Below, one piece after another: positions 18,077-27,365 of a DNA stretch of 64,000 nucleotides (within the stretch, counting starts at the first letter, position 1; every line of letters starts with the position of its first letter). Both the position numbers and the translations under genes were made by a program. The notes beneath the pieces were generated by a model. That model was not told the origin of the DNA, did not search any database, and saw nothing but the letters and a program-made list of their open reading frames with translations. Source of the stretch: Campylobacter concisus (GTDB lineage Bacteria > Campylobacterota > Campylobacteria > Campylobacterales > Campylobacteraceae); NCBI RefSeq assembly GCF_003048675.2, contig NZ_CP060707.1:1612001-1676000 (forward strand), written 5' to 3'.

Positions 18077-19055
18077 TTATCCATACACAAAAGTATTACT
18101 GATAGAGCTTATCCTCTCACTCCAAGAATTTGCTAGAGAATTTATATCCTCGCTAGTTGGCTTAAATTTCTCATATTCGTTTGAAGTGACACTCTCTGCG
18201 CTAGTGTTCTTTGATCTTGCATACATTAAAAGCGTTAGCTCTTTAAGTCTTTCTTTGATGAGCGCTTTTATGCTCTCACTATCTTTACCCACTTTTTCAA
18301 AATCCACAAAATACTCTTTATGCTCTCCAGTGCTTGAGATATCATTTAAGGCAGCACTGCTAAACTTAGTCTTTGCACTATCACTTGGTAGTGGTCTAGA
18401 ACTACGCAAAAATCCCATGAAAAGAGCCTCTTTGCTGTAGCCTTCATCTGCTTGATATACAGACATATCAGGGTTAAAGCTAAACTCATCACCTGCTTCG
18501 CTCATCGTAAAATCAACCTCTTTTACTATGAGCCTAACTCCTGCACTTGAAAGCTCTTTACTTAGAGACTTAGCGCTATTTAGCTCATCAGTGCTAGAGT
18601 AGATGTTTGAGATAGTAGAGTTTGATAGATCTTTTAGTAGGTGTCCTTTGGCATCATAGCGAGTGCCTTTTGTGCTGTAGCCTTTTGGTAGTTTGCCTAT
18701 ATCTGCAAGGGTGTAGCTCTTTTTATCATCACCTAAAGCAGATGTCATTTGATCAAATAGTCTGTAGTAGTGCTTTATGGTGTCGGCCATATCGATATTA
18801 TCAAAGATCTTTATCTGCTCGTCTTTGCTCTTGATGCGGTTTAACACATGGTTGCGCTCGGCAAATCTACTAAGCTCATCAAGTGTGCTTTTGTGGATTT
18901 TAAAGTCCTGCGGTAAGCTGGCTGCTTTATTAAAATCAGCTCCCATAAAGCCAGCCTTATCTACTGTGTAGCCATAAGCTTGAAGCTCATTAAAATTTAA
19001 AGAGATAAGGCTATTTTGTGAAGAAGTGGTATAAGTAAATTTAGCTGGTTCTTGG
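18077..19055 (-). pseudogene. Cj0814-like paralogue 3, 3' part, cut by the transposon
   Basis: About 326 codons of a third family member: YGYTVDKAGFMGADFNKAAS, LPQDFKIHKSTLDEL, IDMADTIKHYYRLFDQM and IGKLPKGYS closely follow paralogue 1. The reading frame runs a few codons into transposon DNA (start at 19078), so a truncated protein could be made. The real 5' end is on the far side of the transposon at 26723-26847. Joining the two across an AG dinucleotide restores the continuous frame ...SEPNL-QEPAKFTY... The promoter has been separated from this part by 7.66 kb. Confidence 0.85.
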
Positions 19056-19128
19056 AGTAATAGAATTAAGGAGAACACTTAATCACTATATTAGTGAAAT
19101 ATGTACTTCTTAATTCTTTTTTATTTAA

Positions 19129-21000
<1,872 letters not shown>

Positions 21001-21002
21001 AG

Positions 21003-22184
21003 TTAGTCAATCTCTTTTTTAGTACAGGTATCAAGTATATCAATTATGTTATTTGCAATTGCATGGATAACAGTAACGGCAACAGAATTACCAAACTGTT
21101 TGTAACTTTGAGTATCACTTACAGGAATGATATAGTTTTCGGGGAAGCCTTGAAGTCTTGCAGCTTCACGAGGTGTTAGTTTTCGTGGATTTTTTCCTTT
21201 TTGCTCAATAAGTATTTCACTCCCGTCTTTATAATATCTTGCAGATAATGTATTTGTATAAGGACTGTTTTCATTGAACAATGTGTAACCAAATCCATTT
21301 CCCTTTATTTTATGTTCTTTCTTTCGTCGTTGATGACCTTGCCAAAGTGCATTTGAAATGGTGTATTTAGTATCAACATTTTGCTCTAAAATATTTCCCA
21401 CAGAAACATCTGGGCAGGGAGGAATTGGAAAAGAAAAATCTTTATAGTTATCTATTTTATCCTTATCAAATCCAACAATGTAAATACGCTCTCTATTTTG
21501 TGGAACACCGAAGTCTTTTGCTTTAAGTATAATAGAATGAACATCGTAGTTTAAATCCTTTAATGTTTTTTCTATTGTTTTATAGGTACGACCTTTATCG
21601 TGAGATTTTAGGTTTTTGACATTTTCAAGAAGAAATGCCTTAGGTCGTTTCTCTTTAATAATTCTTGCAATTTCAAAAAATAATGTTCCACGAGTATCTT
21701 CAAAACCAAGCTTTTTACCGGCTTGACTAAATGCTTGACAAGGAAAACCACCGACAATAATATCATGATTAGGAATATCTTTTTCAGATATTTTTGTAAT
21801 ATCTCCAAAAGGAGTTTCACCAAAATTTGCCTTATATGTTTTTACTGCAAATTTATCAATTTCACTACTGAATACGACATTTGTTTTACCTGTTTGGTAA
21901 AATCCAAGCCTTGTACCACCAATTCCGGCAAATAAATCAATGATTTTATAGGGGGCATTTTCATTATTGGGGAAAGGTACTTTTTCAGGAAATGATAAAA
22001 TATGTTTCAGCTCAATGGACGATGGCTGACTTTCTCCATTTTCCCATCTGCGAATTGTCCTATCTCCGAATTTGGACATACCAACAGCATCAGCTAATTC
22101 TTTTTGAGTCATTTGTAATCTGATACGCTTATTTTTTATTAAAATAGCAGGGGAATTATCTATGATTTGTGGTATAATATTCAT
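21003..22184 (-). CDS. DNA (cytosine-5) methyltransferase with N-terminal HTH regulator
   Basis: Modification enzyme of a type II system. From the ATG at 22184 (AAGGAGA upstream) it has ~393 aa. Residues 1-65 form a helix-turn-helix of the Xre type (MTQKELADAVGMSKFGDRTI, RRWENGESQPS). Then come the m5C motifs: I DLFAGIGGTRLGF, IV GGFPCQAFSQAGK with the catalytic Cys, VI LLENVKNL, VIII QNRERIYIVGF, and IX/X RLQGFPENY with YKQFGNSVAV. HTH-MTase fusions of the SsoII type repress their own gene and activate the nuclease. Here it is divergent from the nuclease with 102 bp between, which fits that control. The frame is intact although most of the transposon is decaying. Confidence 0.93.
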   Translation of the reverse strand: MNIIPQIIDNSPAILIKNKRIRLQMTQKELADAVGMSKFGDRTIRRWENGESQPSSIELKHILSFPEKVPFPNNENAPYKIIDLFAGIGGTRLGFYQTGKTNVVFSSEIDKFAVKTYKANFGETPFGDITKISEKDIPNHDIIVGGFPCQAFSQAGKKLGFEDTRGTLFFEIARIIKEKRPKAFLLENVKNLKSHDKGRTYKTIEKTLKDLNYDVHSIILKAKDFGVPQNRERIYIVGFDKDKIDNYKDFSFPIPPCPDVSVGNILEQNVDTKYTISNALWQGHQRRKKEHKIKGNGFGYTLFNENSPYTNTLSARYYKDGSEILIEQKGKNPRKLTPREAARLQGFPENYIIPVSDTQSYKQFGNSVAVTVIHAIANNIIDILDTCTKKEID

Positions 22185-22286
22185 ATATATTCTCCTTTTT
22201 ATATATGTTATTTCAAGGACTAACTGTCCTCTATTTGACACTATTGTACCATATAGAAGAAAATTTTTCAAGAAAGGAAAAGAGTT

Positions 22287-23204
22287 ATGGCAAATATTTC
22301 TCTTGATGAATATAAAAACTTAGTTAAAGAAAAAAGGAAAGAAGGCTTTAAACAGCCTTATGACTTAGTTTATGATAATTTTATTACATTAGGATACGAC
22401 AAAGTCCCTAAAGAATTCTTTTTAAGTAATGCAAGTGAAGTTGTTGAAAAACTTAGAAATAGCTGTTGGAGTGAATTTCAGCCATTAGAAAAAGACTTTA
22501 CTTCAAAAATGCTAAAAGAGTTAGTTGATGATGAGTATATCAAAACTCTTACACCAATAGAGGCAATTACTTGGTTTGTGGAAGAATTTCCGGAACATAT
22601 ATATGCTTTGACTTTGTCAAATACTCAAAGTAGGAGGAGTAGAGCAGGTAAAGAATTTGAAAGTATTATAGAACTCATTTTGATTGGTGCAGGGATTTCA
22701 CTTGACAGTCAAGGTAATATAGGTAAACAAGAGTTTGTCAATAAAGGTCTTGGTAAATTGGTAGATTTAGTTTCTCAGGGTGTTTTAGAATACATTGTAA
22801 ATAAGAGAAATACTGTCTTAATTAGTGCAAAAACCACATTAAGAGAAAGATGGCAAGAAGTACCTGAAGAAATGGGAAGAACAGGTGCAAGAGAAATGTT
22901 TTTAGCAACTCTTGATACTTCTATTAGCTCTGATGTATTGAACACTCTATATGAGGCTAATATACAAGTTACAACAACAAAAAATATAAAAGAAACATAT
23001 TATTCCGATAATGAAAGGGTATTAACCTTTGAAAAGTTGGTTGAAATATGTTTAGACAATGTTTCTCATTGGAAAAATTTCAACTACACAGTAGAACAAA
23101 ATGAGCAAATGATAGAGCTTATCACTAAGCAAATTGAAAAACACCAAAATCATAAATTTGTAGAAGAATATTATGATGAGAGATTAAAAAACATAAAGAA
23201 GTAG
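22287..23204 (+). CDS. Type II restriction endonuclease, EcoRII/SsoII-like
   Basis: A 305-aa partner of the adjacent m5C methyltransferase. The C-terminal half contains SRRSRAGKEFESIIELIL, then LGKLVDLVSQG and VLISAKTTLRERWQEVPEE. This matches the EcoRII/PspGI-type PD-(D/E)xK core (R-x-R-A-G-x-x-F-E, a D, and a K-T-T-x-x-x-R-W signature). Relatives cut sequences such as CCNGG or CCWGG; which one applies here cannot be read from the sequence. RBS GAAAGGAAAAG lies upstream of the ATG. It is divergent from the methyltransferase. Confidence 0.85.
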   Translation: MANISLDEYKNLVKEKRKEGFKQPYDLVYDNFITLGYDKVPKEFFLSNASEVVEKLRNSCWSEFQPLEKDFTSKMLKELVDDEYIKTLTPIEAITWFVEEFPEHIYALTLSNTQSRRSRAGKEFESIIELILIGAGISLDSQGNIGKQEFVNKGLGKLVDLVSQGVLEYIVNKRNTVLISAKTTLRERWQEVPEEMGRTGAREMFLATLDTSISSDVLNTLYEANIQVTTTKNIKETYYSDNERVLTFEKLVEICLDNVSHWKNFNYTVEQNEQMIELITKQIEKHQNHKFVEEYYDERLKNIKK

Positions 23205-23281
23205 ACAAATTAGAATTTGTCGGTATATCATTAAATCGCATTTTTTCGATTAAACTATGGAATACAAAGGAGCAAATAATC

Positions 23282-23635
23282 ATGAGCGAACAGAGAATCT
23301 ATTGCATGGACCTTGTAAAAAAAGAGGATCCGGAAAAGGCTGTCAGAACACCGTTTTATCAGACAGAATCTACAGGCGGATCGGTCTGGGTTATCAAACC
23401 CGGTCAGACATTGCAAAAGCACTATCACCACAATTCCGACGATATATGGATCGTCCTTCAGGGAGAGGGAATATTCTACCCCCAGCCTAATGAAGAGGTT
23501 CCATTCAAGAAAGGCCATGTCATAGTATCGAAGAAAGACTCCTGCCACGGAGCAAAAAATACTGGAGATGAGGATATCATCTTTGTAAGTATAGTAGCAC
23601 CTGTCCCTTCCGACTATGATCCTATAAACGAGTGA
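23282..23635 (+). CDS. Small cupin-domain protein
   Basis: A 117-aa single-domain cupin. The metal-binding first motif GQTLQKHYHHNSDDIWIVLQGEG and second motif GHVIVSKKDSCHGAKN supply the expected His residues. Small cupins act in sugar isomerisation, quorum quenching or sensing; no substrate can be assigned. It lies downstream of the nuclease inside the transposon with its own RBS (AAAGGAG). It appears less AT-rich than its neighbours, so it may be cargo from another source. Confidence 0.8.
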   Translation: MSEQRIYCMDLVKKEDPEKAVRTPFYQTESTGGSVWVIKPGQTLQKHYHHNSDDIWIVLQGEGIFYPQPNEEVPFKKGHVIVSKKDSCHGAKNTGDEDIIFVSIVAPVPSDYDPINE

Positions 23636-23751
23636 CAGGAAAATAAAATTCCCGTTTGACAAAGGATTGTGATTATACTTGAGAAAGAAAAATGTTTATA
23701 TAACATTGGGATACATAGCTGTATATCTGGTGATATATTGGTGAGAGCAAC

Positions 23752-23958
23752 TTGATTGGTTGGCTATTTACTAATATTTCAACTGGTGAGCATAGTTATT
23801 TATATGGTTGGTTGCTCAGTAGTAATCTGTTTTGGTATGCACTTGCGATTTCTGCGCTTCCTTCTCTTTGGGGTAAGTTTAAGTTTTCGGCTGTTACTAC
23901 GGCGGGATTTATTGTAGGTATTGTAGCAGGCATAATCGTTGAGAAATACAAGAAGTAA
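23752..23958 (+). CDS. Small two-helix membrane protein
   Basis: A 68-aa product with a possible TTG start (RBS GAGAG) and two hydrophobic segments (residues ~17-36 and ~47-64) ending in VEKYKK. A frame just upstream (from ~23679) encodes RKKNVYITLGYIAVYLVIYW before a stop, a hydrophobic helix that may be the original N-terminus lost by frameshift. Function unknown. The frame ends before a hairpin GACGATAGA...TCTATCGTC followed by TTTTC at ~23999-24033. Confidence 0.45.
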   Translation: MIGWLFTNISTGEHSYLYGWLLSSNLFWYALAISALPSLWGKFKFSAVTTAGFIVGIVAGIIVEKYKK

Positions 23959-24063
23959 GTCAAATTTCAGTTTGTCGAGCTGAATAATACAGATTCAAGA
24001 CGATAGAAAGTAAAACATCTATCGTCTTTTCTTATGAAAAAAACTTGAAAGGAGATGAAATTT

Positions 24064-24325
24064 ATGGACAATAAAAACAGAATTAGAAAAAGTAAAAGAA
24101 AAGATTGAAAGCAAGTAAGAAGAAAAAAAATATGAAAAGAAACTATCTCAGCTTAAAAATCAGGAAAAGAAAATCAGAAAGCAAACGAGCCTTGAAGAAA
24201 GAAAAAAGCGAAACCATAGATTGATAGAGCGAGGAGCAATCTTAGAAAGTTTAATTGAGGGAGCAAGCGAGAAAAGTAATGAAGAAATAAAGGCTATTTT
24301 GCAAAGAGCATTTCAAAAAGACTAA
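24064..24325 (+). pseudogene. DUF3847-like mobilisation-associated protein remnant
   Basis: Frame reading TIKTELEKVKEKIESK, TAA, EEKKYEKKLSQLKNQEKKIR, then LIERGAILESLIEGASEK, NEEIKAILQRAFQKD. It resembles the short basic protein that precedes MobA/MobL in clostridial elements. One in-frame TAA (about 24112-24114) and a start codon that is out of frame mark it as broken. Confidence 0.6.
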
Positions 24326-24329
24326 GAAA

Positions 24330-24405
24330 CGCAAGGACATAGTATAATTGTAATTCCCTTAGATTTTCTAAGGGCGCAATTATACACCCTTTAGGTGTCC
24401 TTGCG
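24330..24405 (-). other. oriT: oriT-like region with conserved nic motif
   Basis: A nested inverted repeat: CGCAAGGACA/TGTCCTTGCG outside, TATAATTG/CAATTATA in the middle, CCCTTAG/CTAAGGG inside. On the minus strand it contains TAATTGCGCCCTTAG (24368-24382), one base different from the TAAGTGCGCCCTTA nic core known for RSF1010/pSK41-type origins. It follows the DUF3847 remnant, the normal place for oriT in such elements. No matching relaxase gene remains in the transposon. Confidence 0.72.
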
Positions 24406-24854
24406 ACCTGCGGTGCTTTTACCCTTGCGGGGAGCAAAGAAAAAAGCCGAAGCATTTTTCCGTATTAAAGGCAAAAGACAACTGAATATAATTCATTCGC
24501 TTTTTTATCATCAAGGGTAAAGCACATTCACTATCGCTCACCCTTGACAATAAAAATTTGAAACAGATAGCTTACATTAAGCCGACATACTGAAACAACA
24601 AAAGTCGGCTTTTTCTATTGTACCGTTTCAAAACGCTCATTCAGTTTATAGAAAAGCAAAAGTATTTTTAAGACCGACATCTAAAACAACAAAAGAAAAA
24701 TAAGAAGATGACAAATGCCACATTCCCAAAATGGGAGTGTACCTAAATCAAAGACAGTACTAATCAAAGGGGGTAGTGAAACACGACTTCCTTAAAAGAT
24801 AAAAGGAGTAACGATTTGTTGCTACATTTTCATAACAAAAGATAGGAGAGAAAA
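24406..24854. other. Non-coding stretch where a mobA/L relaxase is expected
   Basis: No gene visible. It holds two hairpins: TCAAGGGT/ACCCTTGA (24511-24547) and a terminator-like AAGCCGAC/GTCGGCTT with TTTCT (24579-24614). At 24715 a short frame starts MPHSQNGSVPKSK and stops after 26 codons. In related elements a MobA/MobL relaxase gene follows oriT; here it is absent, apparently deleted. Confidence 0.5.
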
Positions 24855-25427
24855 ATGGCAGATAAAAGGATGTTTTCAATAAAGATAGTGGATAGCGACT
24901 TATTTTTGGATATGCCATTAAGTAGCCAATGCCTGTATTTTCATCTATCTATGAGGGCAAATGATGATGACTTAAAAATTCTAATTACAAAAGGTTTTGT
25001 AATTGTCTTTTAAAGAGGGGTTATAGTCATTACCTATTGGAAGATAAATAACTACATCAGAAATGACAGACGAAAAGAAACGATGTATCTTGAAGAAAAG
25101 CAAAGTATAACGCAAACGGAAAATGGAGCATATATCAAGGTTGAAAATCTTGGTATACCAAATGACAACCAAGTGTCAACCGTTTGTCCGCATAGTATAG
25201 TTAAGGGTAGATTAGATAAGAGGAGAATAGAACAGGTTGCCCCAGTGTCCCTTTATGGAGAGTATCAAAATATTCATTTAACCGATGAAAAATACCAAAA
25301 TCTAAAAGATAGGCTGAAAGGTCATACAGATACAATGACTGAAAAGCTATTAAGATATATCAAAAGTAAAGGCACAGACTACAAAGACCACTATGTAACA
25401 ATCCTTAATTGGTATGAATTGGTATGA
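24855..25427 (+). pseudogene. Replisome-organiser-like protein, deleted and with an in-frame stop
   Basis: It starts well (RBS AGGAGAG, then MADKRMFSIKIVDSDLFLDM, PLSSQCLYFHLSMRANDDD), the normal beginning of the phage/ICE replisome organiser N-terminal domain. It jumps straight into DDLKILITKGFVIVF, so an internal segment is missing, then meets a TAA near 25013. The same frame continues WKINNYIRNDRRKETMYLEE and a C-terminal region ending at 25427. The next ~190 bp hold only fragments. Confidence 0.75.
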
Positions 25428-25627
25428 ACAGGATAAAGAAAAGCTATCACAGAAAAATAATCAAAATAAAAGCCATAGAACCTATTCAACCAACTATGAA
25501 GACAGCGACAGCCTATAAAAGGTGTTTTTAAGGGTTTAATCATAAAAGAGGTGTCAGACTATGGTTAAGATAAAAATAAGCCTTAAAACGCATTATAGAG
25601 CCTGATGTAGAAAAGGAGACTAAAATT

Positions 25628-26462
25628 ATGAATGATAAAGAAAATATGATTACTACAAAAATTCAAGGGACAGATTTTATCTACAACAAAGATACTCACT
25701 ATGAAGAAGACGGACATATCTATTGCAAGATTTGTAATGAAAGAATAGACGGTAAGGTAATTCCGATGTTGGATAAGCCTATGATTATCAGAACGGCTTG
25801 TAAATGTGATAGAGATAGAGCTGAACAAGAAAAAACTGTTAAAACAAGATAGGTTGAGACAAAGCTGCTTTATATCCAAAAATCAAATAGCCTACACCTT
25901 TAAAAATGCCGATGAAGATACAGATAAGGAAATCATCAAAAAAGCAAAGAACTATGTAAAACATTTTGAAGAAATGAGAAAAGATAATGTTGGACTGTTA
26001 CTTTACGGAAATGTAGGAAGTAGCAAGACCTATGTAGCTTGTGCTATTGCCAACGCTATAATTACAGAATATAGCCATACAGTAAAAATGAGGAACTTTG
26101 CACAGATATTAAACGACTTACAAAAAGGTGGCTTTAATCTTGATAGAAACGAATATATCGAATAGATAACAAGCCCTACCCTACTAATTCTTGATGATTT
26201 TGGAATAGAGAGAAATACAGAATATGCCTTAGAGCAAATTTACAATGTAATCAATGCAAGATACCTAAAGGCAAGACCAACCATTATAACTACTAACCTT
26301 AATTTCAAAGATATAGAAAAAGAACAGGAAGATATAATGCTTGGCAGGATTTATTCAAGGATAATCGAGATGTGTTTACCTCTTAGGATAACGGGACTTG
26401 ATAGAAGAAAAATACAGAGCAAAGAAAAGCTGAAGAAAGCACAAAACTTAATAGATGAATGA
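25628..26462 (+). pseudogene. DnaC/IstB-like ATPase, frameshifted and with an amber codon
   Basis: The N-terminal zinc-binding part (YCKICNERIDGK, then CKCDRD) is in one frame to 25852. The ATPase domain continues in another (LLKQDRLRQSCFISKNQIAY), so an indel lies near the A-run at ~25835. A TAG at 26163-26165 then interrupts before LLILDDFGIERNTEYALEQI (Walker B) and the sensor region ITTNLNF. The Walker A reads YGNVGSSKT, where the family has G-T-G-K-T, so even the P-loop has lost its glycine. Clearly non-functional. Confidence 0.85.
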
Positions 26463-26524
26463 GAGCGATTGGAAAAGTAAAAAAATTCTAATCGCTTTTT
26501 AATTGCAAGAAAAGGAATGATGAT

Positions 26525-26698
26525 ATGCAAAAAAATAATACAGAAACAAAAACAATAAAGAAGATTGGAAAAACTACCTATGAAGTTGTTGTACATTTTA
26601 ATAAAAATACTACTGAAACAATGCAAGACAAATTGAAACGCATAATGCTTAGAGAAATTGAGAGTGAAAAACATCAAAAAAATGATAAAAATGATTAG
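26525..26698 (+). CDS. tnpW: TnpW-like transposon-encoded protein
   Basis: A short intact frame of 57 aa: MQKNNTETKTIKKIGKTTYE, VVVHFNKN, TETMQDKLKRIMLRE. This is the pattern of the small TnpW proteins at the end of Tn4451-type elements (role unknown). RBS AAGGAATG lies upstream. Its stop is 24 bp from the deduced right end of the transposon, the expected position. Confidence 0.75.
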   Translation: MQKNNTETKTIKKIGKTTYEVVVHFNKNTTETMQDKLKRIMLREIESEKHQKNDKND

Positions 26699-26722
26699 AA
26701 AGTCCTTGACAAGTTGTTACAG

Positions 26723-26847
26723 GTTTGGCTCGCTAATCTTTTCTTTGGTCTTTTGGTTAAAAATATCACTAAAATTTGCAGACCTGCCTTGTTTGTGCTG
26801 TTGCTTAGTGTATGAATTTATATTGGTGCTTAAGATGCTAATATCAT
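26723..26847 (-). pseudogene. Cj0814-like paralogue 3, 5' part
   Basis: Minus-strand coding sequence ending exactly at the transposon border: NDISILSTNINSYTKQQHKQ, then FSDIFNQKTKEKISEPNL. It continues in frame with QEPAKFTYTT at 19055 when the transposon is removed. AGGAGG lies ten bases before an ATG at 26847, but that ATG is one base out of frame with the coding stretch, so a further 1-bp deletion appears to have occurred next to the start. It has the polar, Asn/Gln-rich N-terminus typical of the family. Confidence 0.8.
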
Positions 26848-27365
26848 TCGTGGTTTGCCTCCTAGCTTCTTGCTTTTTAAGTTTTAATTAAAGTAACCAT
26901 AAAATAATTGACTATCCAAATTTATCAGTCAAAATAAACAAGTGACAAATATGCCAATCACAAAAATTACAAAAATTTACTTTTACTAAGTCATTCTTTG
27001 GTGGGACTGATTTAATTCCAGTATGCGCCAAAATTCAATTCAGATATTAGGGCGAGCATACTCTATGTAGCTACAAAATGTTACCATTTGCATCTCCATA
27101 GAGGCTCGCAAGGATAGCTTGCCGCTCCCTTGACCCACGCTTAAAAAATATTTTCTTTATTAAAGTGGCCATGCAAGATAGGCTTTTTTTAATAAAAGCT
27201 TAAGTTGATTAAAGGCAGCCATAAGAACAAAAATAATTAGACTAAATTATTTTTTATGATCTACAAAATATATTTTAGTATATTTTTAAAATGGCAACGT
27301 AACAAATAATGTTTGGAAGTAATAAATGAGATGATTATGTAATAAACTTAGTAGAGTCTCTACGT
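26848..27365. other. Gene-free stretch of 518 bp with one structured element
   Basis: No coding frame or promoter could be supported here. It is the upstream region of the interrupted paralogue 3 gene and the downstream region of mobA. The only notable feature is the three-helix hairpin at 27052-27109. The remainder (27150-27360) is very AT-rich. Confidence 0.5.
27052..27109. other. Compact three-helix stem-loop, ncRNA or oriT candidate
   Basis: GCGAGC/GCTCGC, a three-base bulge, CTCTATG/CATAGAG, an internal loop, then CAAAATG-TTAC-CATTTG. The coaxial helices span 58 nt without a T-tract. It sits in the gap between mobA and the interrupted gene, an otherwise AT-rich area. It is too elaborate for chance, but no known RNA family or origin is recognised. 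Confidence 0.45.

Noticed and set aside
26658-26891. A hydrophobic plus-strand frame at the right end of the transposon
   Set aside because: It is antisense to the 5' part of the interrupted Cj0814-like gene and spans the transposon border.
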